NCBI GenBank assembly: GCA_033026295.1
Contig: CM065188.1
Span: forward strand, 1,178,001 to 1,242,000
From: Channa striata
Taxonomy: Eukaryota; Chordata; Actinopteri; Anabantiformes; Channidae
Direction: 5' to 3'
Length of the DNA stretch: 64,000 nt
Position numbers and translations under genes: made by a program. Shown here one piece after another: positions 24,001 to 37,199 of the stretch (its first letter is position 1; each line of letters begins with the position of its first letter). A model generated the notes under the pieces. It did no database searches. It was not told where the DNA came from and worked only from the letters and a program-made list of their open reading frames with translations.

Positions 24001-27000
24001 GAGTTGATAAACGAGACTCATTTGTTAGTGGCCTCTAAGGCGTGTTAACATGTGCATTAAACCTGTGTGTATTACATTTTGTGTGGCTGTAGCATTTAGG
24101 TAAATCTTACTGTATTGATTCAGGTTTGAGGATTAAAGCAGTAAAGTTAAATACAAAGTAGTGCAGTTCTTAGCGTGACTTGGGTTATTCAAATTAGTGT
24201 CAATAATTCAAATTTTTGTAATGTACATTAAAACGTAAGATACCTTTTTTTTTTTTGTTGTTGTTTATTTTTGTCAAGGGATCTTCATTAGGATGGTATA
24301 ATCCAACAGGTTTTGCCTCCCACAGGTGGATATGAAGCTGGTCAAGGTGTCTGTGATACTACGCTTGGTTGGAAGTCGCTGGGGCAAGAGTTGAGGCCAA
24401 ATGACGTGACAACGGATTTGACTTCTTTTCAGCATGGAAACCGTGCTTTAGCTTCAAAGGACATGAGGAAATCGCAGGGTAAGCTCGTAGGAAAATGCCC
24501 AGTATTCTGAGGTATGATTTGAAAACAGCAAGGCTGTATACCCTTTTCTCGCTAAGCCAGTTTCAGGCCTGGTTTGGAGAAACTACTACTTTGGGACCAA
24601 TTTCTTTTTCATTTCAACAATAATAAAACTGTCTCCAGACCAAGAAAATTTGGTCTTGAGCAGCATCAACTCTTTGCTAATGTAGAACCAGGAACCCCTT
24701 TTGGCAGGATCTGGGGGTGGAGCTATTGTGACTGACCAACAGTAGCTTCGCTTTAAAGGTTATAATCGAGGTGCTATTTATTAAATCTCAAGTTTTGCAT
24801 CAGTAACCCAATGTAAGTGACCATTTTCATTCAATTAAAATCTAAGGAATTAATGTTTTAATCAAAGTATTACCGTATTTTCCGCACTATAAGGCGCACC
24901 TAAAAGCCTTCAATATTCTCAAAAGCTGACAGTGTGCCTTATAATCCAGTGCGCCTTATAAATGGATCAATATTGAGCCTCAACGTGTCTCTACGTTGGG
25001 AAGCAGCCAACTCCATTTTCTCCCGCAGAAGGAGTAGCGCGGTGCATGCTGGGATATATGACTGCACAAAGCGTGCATTTTCATTTGTGTGTGAGTGTGA
25101 AGACCCCAAAATGGCTCCTTTCAAGAGACATGCTTACGAAGCAGAGTTTAAACTCAAGGCTATCAGTCACGCAGTTGAACATGGGAATAGAGCAGCAGCT
25201 AGAGAATTCAACATTAACGAATCAATGGTGCAGAAGTGGAGGAAGCAACAAGATCAGTAAAGAAGACTAAACAGAGTTTCCAAGGGAACAAAGCGAGATG
25301 GCCACAGTTGGATGACAAACTCGAACAGTGGGTTGTTGAACAGACAACTGTCACAATTCGAATGAAAGCAACAGTGATAGTACGCGAACTTAACATCAAT
25401 GAATTTAGAGGCGGTCCTTCTTATATTTCGGTTTATGAAAAGACGTAATCTCTCCATGCACACACAAACTACTTTTTCGCAGCAACTGCCAAAAGACTAC
25501 CAAGAAAAGCTGGCCACTTTCCGTGGATACTGCAAAAACAAGATCACTAAATAAAAGATCCGGCCAGATGGATCTGGTTCGGCCAACATGGACGAGGTTC
25601 CACTCACCTTTGATATTCCTGTGAACCTCACTGTAGATAAAAAGGAAACATGTACAGTGAATGTTCGCACCACAGGGAATGAGAAGTCATCCTTCACTGT
25701 AGTTCTCGCCTGCCAGGCTAATGGCCAGAAACTTCCACCCATGGTTATTTTCAAGAGAGAAACTGTGCCAAAAGAAAACTTTCCAGCCGGCGTCGTCATT
25801 AAAGCTAACTCGAAGGGAAAGATGGATGAAGAAAAGATGAGTAAGTGGTTGAGAGAAATTTACGTCAAGAGACCAGGTGGCTTTTTTCACACACCTCCAT
25901 CCCTTTTGATCTACGTCTCCATGCGCTCCCATATCACCGATGGTGTCAAAAAACAAGTGAAGCACACTAATTCAGTGCTTGCCGTCATACCGGGTGGATT
26001 GACAAAAGAATTCCAGCCGCTAGATATTGCTGTCAACAGGGCATTCAAAGCTAGACTGCGAACTGCGTGGGAGCAGTGGATGACAGGCGTTCACCAAGAC
26101 GAAGAGACGGCGCATGGGCTGATATATCAGCCTCAACTGTAGTCCGAGCTTTCACGAAGGGAGGAATTGTCACTGAACTGCCAGACAACAGCAGCGACAT
26201 TAACTCAAATAATGACGACTTTGACGAGACGGAGCCGGGCAAGTTGGATGCCGTATTCCCCCAACTGTTCAAATTCGGACATTGAAAAAGAAGAATTCGA
26301 GGCATTCGTGGATGAGGAATGAACTGATAAAGTGAGCTTTGCGTGTTTCTTTTGTGTGTTTACAGCTAAACAAGGTTCATTCTATGCACCTTATAATACG
26401 GTGCGCCTTATATATGAAAAAAGTTTAAAAATAGGCCATTCATTGAAGGTGCGCCTTATAGTGTGGAAAATACGGTATATCAATATTAAGTTAGTACAAC
26501 TGTTCCTCCATCATCAGAAGCAACTCTAATGGTCAAAGTGCGTTTGAAAGTGAGGAAATTTGCACTTCCTTTTATGAAATGCTTTTACTACTTTGACTGT
26601 CCTCTCTTTGTCTTTATAACATTCTCATGTCTGTTGTTTTGAAAAATGGTTTTCATGTATTTCTTGTCCTAAGTCTAAAGCCAGTTACCTCTTTTGCCAA
26701 ATACATGAAAACATTGAAATTGGCAATGACATTCACTTATTTTAAAACACATAAAACCAAAATTTCATGAAAACTGTGACTTCTAAACTGTGATATGCAC
26801 CAAACCCCTTGGTTAGGTCAACCTAGCCTGAGTATTTTGGATTTTTCTGCAGTGAAGACATATAGTACTGGCTCTTGATGTTGATGTTGTTCATTTTCTG
26901 CCAAGAGCATAGTTTAATTAAATGTGAGCATTTCAGCCATCAACAGCTATTAATTACCAAAATTAGACCTGGTTCTGCAACCATGTGCCTCCTGTAGAGC

Positions 27001-28969
27001 TCAATAAATCATTTTGATTTCAGCAGAAAGGAAGTTGTGTCAGTTTACTGTTCCACATCAAGGAATTTCAAGCGAATTTAGGTGAAGACTGATCATAGTT
27101 GTCATTGTGTTGTAATATATGAACGTTTAAATGTGCTATGTAATGTTACCAGAGCAAGAAAAAAAAACAATGGAAGAAAAACTGTCAGGTCACAGCAGAG
27201 AATGCAAATTACAAACTCACACAAACTCCCTGCACATCTAAAAAGTCCACATGACCTTTACGATGGGGGTGAGGGGTTGGCTTTCAGTGCATACTGTCAT
27301 GGCCAAAAATATTGTCACCATTTCAATTCTGCCAGAAAATGCAACTCTCAGAAAATTGTTGCAGTTGCAAATGTTTTAGTATTCACTCACTTATTGATTT
27401 GTTTGCACTGGAACAACACAAAAAACAGAGGAAAAGTCAAATCTCATAAACATTCACACAGAACTGAAAAATTGACTAGACAACATTATTGGCACCTTGT
27501 CAAAATATGATGCTCCTGTAATTTGTATTTAGAAGTAGGGATTTAAAAGGACATCCAGGTCTTTAGACCTTTAGGCATGCTTGAAGATTTACTAATTGGT
27601 TTAATTCATCTGATTTAATACAAGACTAAAGCTGGGTGTCTGCATAACACTGAAAAGTGTTTTCTAATGTTGCCTAAATGAGACATATATAAATGGAATG
27701 TAAAAGTCAATGTCAAAAACAGAGACCCCATTATCAGAAGGCAAGAGAAGGTCACTAGTAACTTTCACCAATGCTGTTTACGTGTTGTGATGTACTCTAG
27801 ATCCTGACTGGAAATCAGTTTTTAAGCAGAGGTAAATGGTCAGCACTTTTATATAGCACTTTTTTTACCTGTCGGTACTGGTAAAGCATTTCACACTGCT
27901 TCTTATTTACTCATTCGCACTCACAATCACACACACATTACCCCAATGGAGGAGCTGCTATGCAGCTGGCTTACAGTCTGTGGGACCGACAAAGTGGGGG
28001 TTCACTGTCTTGTTCAAGGACACTTTAACTTGTGACCACAGGAGCTGGTGATCAAACCAACAACTGTAGGATTGGTACATGACTGTGCTACTTACTGCGA
28101 CATACTTGGTTTATGTTATTTTTTAAACTTGAACTGTTAATAGTAGTTTTTTTTTTTTTTTGCTTGATGTTTACTTACAAGCTGAGTTTCTTTCCTAATG
28201 TCAGGGCATATGTGACCCTGTTGGTGATGAGTATTTGAACTTGCACATTGTAGCATACAATGTTTATTAACTAAAAAAGTGGCACAGACAGTTAATACTG
28301 ATGTGCGCTATTTATTTTGCAGACAGGGGGGGTGCTCACTCAGAGGAGTCCCGGCTGGCCAACCTCCTTCGGAGAGTCTCCAGGGAGGATGATCGTGACC
28401 GCAGGCTGGCCTCCCTCAAACAGCTGAAGGAATTCATCAGCCATGGAGAGAACAAAATGGTCAGTCAGTTCTTCAACAACTAATTGTTAAAAACAAATGC
28501 TAAATTACCAATTACTTTAAATATGTAATATTTGTGAACAGTTAGTGAAAACTAAAAAAGGTAGGATATAGTTATACTTTGGATGTTAAACTTAATTACT
28601 ACCAAGAAGAGAGGAAAGATTTTTACTTAAACTTTAAACTGCTTTAAATATACCTACTGTTAAGACAGTTCAGTCATTTAATCTAAAATTCATGTTTATT
28701 TAGGAAGTTGTCCTAAAACTTTATATTGTTTCTCACAAAGACCCTGATCAAACAGTTGGACACCATCCTCAGCACCTTGAATGACATTTTAAATGAAAGG
28801 TAAGAAGAAGCAACATTAGCAAAAAAAATTAGGTATTTGCAGGTTTCGTGCATAAATCTTTTTTACTAATATCAACAAATATTTTTAAGCTGATACAATG
28901 GTCATTATTTTTCATGTCTTTATTTGAGATGCGTATTAACTTATCCACTATTACTTTGGATGTTTAAGT

Positions 28970-29008
<39 letters not shown>

Positions 29009-32000
29009 ATAATTGTTGATCCAACTTTGGTAGCAATGACCTCAAGCAAGTTCTTCCTGTAACTGTGGACTAAACCTTTTGACCAGTCCTCTTCCTTCAT
29101 TTGGGTTAAGGTCTGGTTTACCCTAAACCAGGCTCAACCTAATCTGGTAGGCCTGATAACTGCTGACTTGCGGACCGGATTTTAGTCTCTGTGTCTGAAA
29201 CAATGGTCAATGTCAGATGGGAGAAACATTGTTGTAATTGTTGTAATTGATTTGTTTTTGGCTAATGCGAGCAGGCATTAGTGGCAGGTGAACCAGATGG
29301 ATTTTAATTTATAGCCAATTTGTCAGTGGACAGTCAAATATCTAAAGTCCTTGAGCCTCTTTCCAACTACATACAAATCAACTCTTTGGAAAAGGTTTTT
29401 CATGAATGGAAGGAATCAGCTGATCCTACTTGTGAGTAGAACACCGATAAAGCTTACAAGCCAAGGTATAACTCTTAAACCATGCCCCCATTCTCATTTT
29501 ATTGGCTGAACTCCAGGTTTGCTAACACATTTGGCATTTAGTGACATCAGAAGCCTAGTGTTTTCAAACTTCAACCGTTTTCACTATCACATGGTTTAAG
29601 GGTTGTGTTAAATAAGGACAGGAACTTCAAGGTGTGTTTTTACCAGCTGATCTGATCTTTCATAACAAATTTATGCAGAAAACAGGAAAATTAAGGTGCT
29701 TTTACTTGCTGCTTTCTATGCTTGATGCTTACTGGGCACTTCATTCATTTGATCTCAAAATTAAAAATTGGTATCAACAACCACATGTTTCTAAGTAATC
29801 CAGAGTGTGCAAAAGACACATGCTGTGAAGTTTTAAGAGTTTCAGCTACTCTGTACATAATGAACTCTTTTGGAAACCAGGCTTTAATCCTCACTGTATA
29901 CCTCTGCCCCAGAACAGTGATAGGGCTTTCATGGTTAACATAACCTGTACTTTGCTCCCTGACTTCTCTCTGCTCTCTAACATCCATGCTGATGTCTTTG
30001 ACATATGTAGCAGTAAACTGCTTTGGGAGTTGCGTCAAGATGCAGCAGCCTGCCTGGGTCTCCTTTGCACAGTGCTCAGCTATGAGGCTGAACGCATCTT
30101 CAAGTGGCTGTTTCTCAAGTTCACTACCAGTGTTCGTGACGAGGTGAAGCTGTTGTATCTGGTGGCAGCGCAGCGTGCTTTGGAGGCTGCTGGAGAGAGG
30201 AAAGCTTTCTCCCATGTCATGCAGGTAACTAGAGGCTTTAGTCGATTCTGTAATTGTTGATTGTTTTTGCTAAACATTTTATGCTTCAGTTTTATAGAGA
30301 TGGTGCTTACCCTTAGAGTTCAAATATAGTTTTGTCAGTTGCCACTGTATTTTATTGCACACAGCATTTTTCCATATAACTTTGATTTCAGGGAGCCTGT
30401 GCTCTTTATTAAAAGGTAAAGCATGCAATCAAGTATAATTAAATTAGCTGCAGCATAACACTTGAAACCAGTGTCAGGGTGTCATAGTTGTGCTGTTTAG
30501 AAGCCCATGGTGTCTCACAAATATTCACACCACACCCGCTCATGTCAGAATATGACACAGGGTTTGGTCTTCTGCAATTGGTTAAATGGACAAATCTTTG
30601 GACTGCTGTTAGTGCTGTTCTCTTTGTCTTTGTCATGTGAGGCTTTAACATCTTCATGTTAACAAGTTACTGAGCATATCTTAATTACAATATATTCAAC
30701 AAAAGTTATGAATTGTCGCTTTAAGCTTTAACTCTGATTATGTAATGTTCCAATACTGGCAAAAATATTGAATATTACCTGTTCTATAGCACTAACAAAA
30801 TTACTTAAAACCCTCCATGGTAGTACAAAAATAAAGTTTGTTCCAACTATTGTCATGTAACCTGCTATGACTGGTGGGTTTCTCGACTGTTGTGTTTGTT
30901 TCAGCTTGTGATGAGCAACCTGCAGTCCATCTTGGAGAACGTGGACACACCAGAGCTGCTTTGTCAAAGTGTAAAGTGCATCCTTCAAGTGGCTCGCTGC
31001 TACCCACATGTCTTTAGTACCAACTTCAGGGTGAGTGTTCCAGCAGCAGTTGATTTGTTGTACACAGTCAGGACAGTAAATAGATATATTTGTATAGTAA
31101 GTCTCTTTTCAGGCTCTGAATATAACATTCCTTTCGAAAAAATATGAGAAAGAACTGTGTAGGAAAGTGGTCACTAATAAGCAGGCAGTATCCTGTCCAG
31201 AAACAACATATCATTGAGTTTATATTCAGTTTTGGCAGATATTACATTTTGACCGGCGACTCTTTCCTAACATTGTTTCTACACCACTGCTCAGCAGTGA
31301 CGTTATCTTACCGGTCTGTGATTGACCAGTACTCATTGCCATCGATTTAGGCATGAGGACTGAGGCCTTCACTGAATAGAGACATGGAAAACGTTGCAGT
31401 GATGCGGGAGAAAAATCCAATGTGAGAAGTGAACAATAGACATAGGCAGTTGAGGGAAAGAAAGATAAAGATATGTTCAATTATTGAAAGAATTTCAGAT
31501 TTAGCTCTGTTCAGTTCAGATTCTGTAAAACAGTTATGCACAATTTTTATTTTTAATTTAGTTTTAAATCCTTTTAAGTTTATATTCAGCAAAGTCTTTG
31601 TTTTACTTGAAATGTTAAAACTTGTTGTTGATTATAATAATAATAATAATATAATTATTATTTTTACGAAGGTGAAGCAAATTTAATTAACTTTTAGTAT
31701 TTTATTTACTATTGCATGTAGCCCTGCAGAGTTCAGAGTTTCACAAAAATTAAAAATTGTTGGCATTGCATTACAGTTTCTTTGTTTGAATTGAGTCGTT
31801 GACTTCACACAGTGCAGATACTGATACAATAACAGTGCTGCTTTAATATATCTAAATTAATTGTAATGTATAACTAAATTGTAATGCAACTTAAACATTA
31901 TGATTCTATGGACCTGTACATGAGGACATTTTCTCCTAGTCAACCATGTAGCAGGCTAAATTGGTAGCTGATTCATCTCTGGCCCACAGTTGGGATCTGA

Positions 32001-35000
32001 TACTTTACATACGTATCCTTTTTCTTGTTTTAAATGTGCTGAAGCAAAAAGCCTGAAGAACTAAAATGTGTAGGTGTCCAGTTATTTGCAGTCTGAAGTA
32101 TAAGTCTGAAGCAAAAAGTTCCATTTCCTTTTATGATTGCTCCTTCTGTAGGACACTGTGGACATCTTGGTGGGGTGGCACATTGACCACACACAGAAGC
32201 AGTCCCTAACTCAGCAAGTATCAGGTCAGTTGGATCCTGGTGTTGTGATTGTGAACTTGAACTTATTGACAAATGTATATCACACATTTCTACATCTTTC
32301 TTCATCTTGCCATGTAATGTGGTAAACTTGATTATTTCTGTCTGCCTATTTCTTGATGAATTAATTTATTTAATCATTGAATTAGTGTTTTGTGATGACT
32401 TTCTGTAACAGGTGGTGTTTCAGTAATTTGTCTGATGCATATCTGACAGTGCCAACTTGGACTTTATAACGTTACTAATGTTTGTTTCGAGCTATTTGGA
32501 CATGGCTGACCTACACAATATTATTGTACCCAAGTACATCCTACTGCTCCTCTTACTGGACTTCCTGTTTATACAAGGTGTAAAAGCATAATGATGGTAT
32601 AGTGTTTTTCCTACCTGCCTCTTTGCTCTTCTCATTTGTGTTTAGGCTGGTTACAGAGTCTAGAGCAATTCTGGGTGGCAGACTTGACCTTCTCCACCAC
32701 TTTACTCGGACAGTTTTTGGAGGACATGGAGGCTTATGCAGAGGTGAAGTTGGTCTAGACTCTACCACCAGTCTGACCTTTGCAGCATGCTCTCCTAGAG
32801 AATTTGACAAAATGTTGTTTATTTGGATAAAATTTTCAAAAACAATTCTTTTAATATTTAAAAGAAGATGAAGAGTATGCCGTTTTCATTTTTACCTGTG
32901 GGAGACACACCCTGGTCTGTCGTAAAGACTTTTAAAATGATGTTATTATGAATGGTATAATGTGGTCTTACATACTTTTGTCAAAGACTTAACTGATTCT
33001 GTGCTCTATTTAGGATCTGAGCCATGTGGTGTCAGGTGAAGTGCTGGATGAAGACATCCCTCCTCCATCTGTGTCACTTCCTAAGCTGGCAGCTCTGCTG
33101 AGGGTTTTCAGTACAGTTGTCCGCAGCATTGGGGAGCGATTCAGCCCCTTCAGAGGACCACCAATCACTGAAGTCTATGTCACTGATGTAAGAACCACAC
33201 CTAGGAGAACCTGTTAATTTTACGAAGGATACACTGAATATTAGATCCAGACAACCTATGGAGAAAATGAGGAAGGCAGGGTTAAGCAGCTACACCACAC
33301 ACAGAACAAAACACAATTCAGAGTGACTTCAGAAGTGAGGATGATTTTCCAAATGGTGGGGTTAGCTTACATATAGGATTTTAGAGTATGTTTTTCTTGT
33401 ATAGAATATAAAGAGATTTATGCAAAACAATTTATATATATGTGTGTGTGTGTGTGAGAGTATTTATGTGTGTGTGTGTGTGAGTATTTATGTGTGTGTG
33501 TGTGTGAGTATTTATGTGTGTGTGTGTGTGAGTATTTATGTGTGTGAGTATTTGTGTGTATGTATGTATGTATGTATGTATGTATGTATATGTTAATCAA
33601 CCAAGCAACTGATTGTAACAACAGAACTATAGCAATTTAGTCAGCACATAGTCAACAACAACAAAAGCGAACACATTTTATTAGTTTGTCTTTATTTGGC
33701 ATTGCCAGAACATTTTTATTTACAATCCAGTGTTAATAAAGTACTTTTAATTAATCATATTGTGATGTTATCTTTCCAGTGAGTGATTGTTTTTATTTCT
33801 TTTTAAATGCCATGCCATTTATACCATACCATATCACTTTTTTCTCTATTTCCCTAAGGTTCTAAATAGAGTTCTGGCCTGTGTCACCACAGCAAAGCAG
33901 GTCCAGTTCTCAGAAGCAGTTCTTACAGCAGGGAATGAGTGTGTGGGGGTTTTGCTGGCCAGTGTGGAGCCATGCGGTCAACTGATGGAGGCTGTTCTGG
34001 CCTATGGCCTCGACCAGCTGGACTGCTGCCAGGCCTGTGGCACAGACTACAATCTGGCAGTGCTCAGCCTTCTAACTCTGGTATGGTCACTTTCAGAGTT
34101 TGATCATCTTCAATTTATGTCACTTTCAGCCACAAATTACAGCAGCCCAAGCCACATTGGTATACATCCCTTTATTGTGTCCATGTTTCCTTCAGTTGTT
34201 TCTTTTTCTTGTTTCTTAATCTCTTTCTCTTGATTCATGCTTAATGCGGATGGCGTCACAAATCCTCCTAGAAACAGTGCAAAATTGTTGTTCATTAACA
34301 TACTCAAACTGTAAAGTTTTGACAAAGTGTCGAGAGCAACAATGTGAATGAGAGTGGGGCTTGTACAAGTATAAACACATTGTTGTGGACAGCGGCCATT
34401 CTGAAAATATTAAAACAATTTACTGACAGGTGTTCCCTTATTGTTTGTACTGTGTGGTGTTTGTAATGTATATAGCTTTGCCAAGGTGGACAAGGCACTT
34501 GACATGGGCAATCCTACTTAGATTACACTGAGTTGGACATTTTTAGACAGACATTGATAGACCTGGATGAGTGGGACCGTGCTTAGTTGGCAGCTGTGTG
34601 TCAGTAACCCGGTTCCTCCAACTATGTATAGAAGTGTCCTTGAGCCCCGGCTGGTTAGGGAAGCTTATTGTATGGCAAAGACCATCAGTGTAGATTGCTA
34701 AATGTCAAGCAAAATTGCAAAAGCTGTTTAGATAAAAGCCACCTACCAAGGCTGAGGTCAGATACGACAACACCAATTCTTAGTTTACTAAGGAACTCTG
34801 ACATCTCCGCCAAGCCAAGGGCGGGACCCACCAGTAGGGCAACAACAATTTCTACAGAAAAACATGACGAGTACAGACTGAAAAAAGGAATTAGCACTGC
34901 CAAGGTGAAGCATGGTGTGAAGAGGTTCTCAGTTTTTGTGAACCGTTTCTAGGGGGATTCCTAAAAAGCTGTACATAGTTCTGAGTCTCTGGGCGGTGAA

Positions 35001-37168
35001 GAATAGAAATGTAACGTAATGTTTTTTGTAACCTTGTTGAAAATCTACTTTCAGATTGTGGATCAGATAAACACAAAGCTGCCTGCAGTGTTTGTTGAGA
35101 AATTGTTGGCACCGGACTCCCATTTGCTGAAGTTGCGCTTCCACCGAGAGAAAGAGGTGTGTGTATGTGGGTTTCTTTATCAGGGGGTTTGTGAGTGAGT
35201 ATAATAAGGGTAACCCATAATTTCATATGCCAGAATATTTAAGGTTCAGGTTTTCTGTATAGTAAATACTTTACATAGCCAAATATATGTATATATATTT
35301 TTCATTGTTCCTAAACCCCAGCATTGTTTTGATGCTAAAACAACCTTAACTCTTTTGGAAAGACTTTCTGTCACTTAAAGCTGCAATACTTGGCTACCAC
35401 TCAGCCTTGAGCAATACTGTGTCCAGTCCTTAAATTTGGCAGATTGTTCGAGTTTACCTTAAAGGTGGTGGATCAGTTTGCAGTCAGGGCTCTTTGCAGG
35501 CTAATTTCACCCTCAACCTTAGTCCTTTCCAAACTTGAGAGCATGCTATCTGAAGTCTCATATTAGGATTTTTCCAACATCATAGAGTTTGTACAAATGA
35601 GTAACTTAAATTAGAGCTCAGTTGAAATGAGAGTTAAGGTTTAAGCTGATTTAAAGTACACAAAAATTTTACAAAATATGTATATCTTATGCTCTCTACA
35701 GGTAATGTCAGCTGTCCATGGAGTGTACCAGGCCATGCTGAGCCTGAAGAACATTCCAACACTTGAGTCAGCTTATAAAATGGTATTGGGTGAGATGGCA
35801 TGTGCCCTGTCCAGCCTAACTACAACCCTGGAGCCCACTGGTAGGGCCGTGGTGTCTGACAGCCTCTGTCTCACCATCCAGCACCCTGCTTTTGCTTCAC
35901 TTACCCTACCGCAGGAGAAGGCCCAGTTCACCCTAATCTTCAACCTTAGCACCCTCACCACCATTGGCAACACCAAGAACTCTCTTATTGGGGTGAGCTG
36001 CTATCAGCTGCTAGTGAATTTTACTGCTCTGTGGAAATGGATATTAGCCACAAGTGTCAGATGCAAAGTGCACAAAAAAACCTCAGACAAGCCCCGTAAA
36101 CCCCCCACTACTACATACATTTTTTTACTATATTACCATATATTTATATTACTATTACATTTATAACACAGGTGCAAACAATCTCAAATTATGTTTTCTC
36201 TCTAGTTTTGGACCAAAATGCTGCTTCTATGTAGCTGAATTGAACTTATAGTCCTCCTCCTTTAAGTAACAGCCCATATTGGCAGACCTAATGTCACTGC
36301 CCTGCCTTGTAGACATTACATGCATCCATATTCACATCTGTGCATCTTCAAAAAAGGTTTTACGGATTTGATTTCACAACCACTACCTACAATCACTCTG
36401 CTGCTGCTGCTGACCGACAAATAAAAGAACCTTTGGTCAGTCAACAATGTCTATCTCCAGATAAGACATGGTTATCATTTTGTATTCAAAAGAGGCAGTG
36501 GAATGTGTGTAGGACAAGCAGTGAAATTTGGACACATCATCAACGTGAATGGCTCTTAGATCTCTTTGTACCTAACTTCAAGACATTTAAAAAGAAATAG
36601 AACCATTGTGGGTGCAACATCAATAGATTTAAAAATAACTTAAATGTAAAAAGGCAAACATCCCCTCTAAAAATGTTAGCTGTTCATCCATGATTGGTTG
36701 CAGGAAGCTACAGCTGCTTCTCAACAACTTGCTGCTGAAGAAACTTTAATTGTTAATCCGCATCGGGATGTGTTAAACGTCTTGTTACATCGTAAAATAT
36801 TGTGGTCATAAGTGATCATGCTAAAATTGTTTTGTTTCTGTTTAGATGTGGGCATTGTCTCCTACAGTCTTTGCTCTTCTCAGTCACAATCTAATGCTGG
36901 TCCACTCTGAGCTGGCTGTCTACTATCCTGCCATCCAGTATGCTGTACTCTACACCCTGTACTCCCACTGCACCAGGTAACAGAAACAACTCTACTGTTA
37001 GTAAGAAGATAAGTTTTATTTGTCACATGCACATTATACATATTACAATGTACACTGAAATGCGCTAATGTACTTGCATCAATTTTAAGGTAGGACAAGA
37101 ACAGAATAGAAACCAAAGGTCAAAAGTCAAAGTCAACGATGATATCCCTCCATTTTCAAAATATGACA

Positions 37169-37199
<31 letters not shown>

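Larger units (their letters stand above)
24873..26475 (+). mobile_element. pogo/Tigger-like DNA transposon with both inverted repeats, inactive
   Basis: A 1,603-bp element is flanked by TA dinucleotides. Its terminal inverted repeats (CCGTATTTTCCGCACTATAA then GGCGCACCT; right end CCGTATTTTCCACACTATAA then GGCGCACCT) differ at one position over 29 bp. Inside is a broken DDE transposase with an N-terminal Brinker/CENP-B-type helix-turn-helix. TA target sites and pogo-type domains place it in the Tc1/mariner superfamily. It lies in sense direction in SMG1 intron 3. Confidence 0.93.

Noticed and set aside
33418..33621. His-Thr-rich minus-strand frame and a CRISPR-like look of regular units
   Set aside because: The units are TG-rich minisatellite repeats with no unique spacers, in a vertebrate intron.
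34540..34950. A LINE-like piece (basic residues, KKGISTAKVKH) in intron 11
   Set aside because: The similarity to LINE linker sequence is too short and weak to support an element call.
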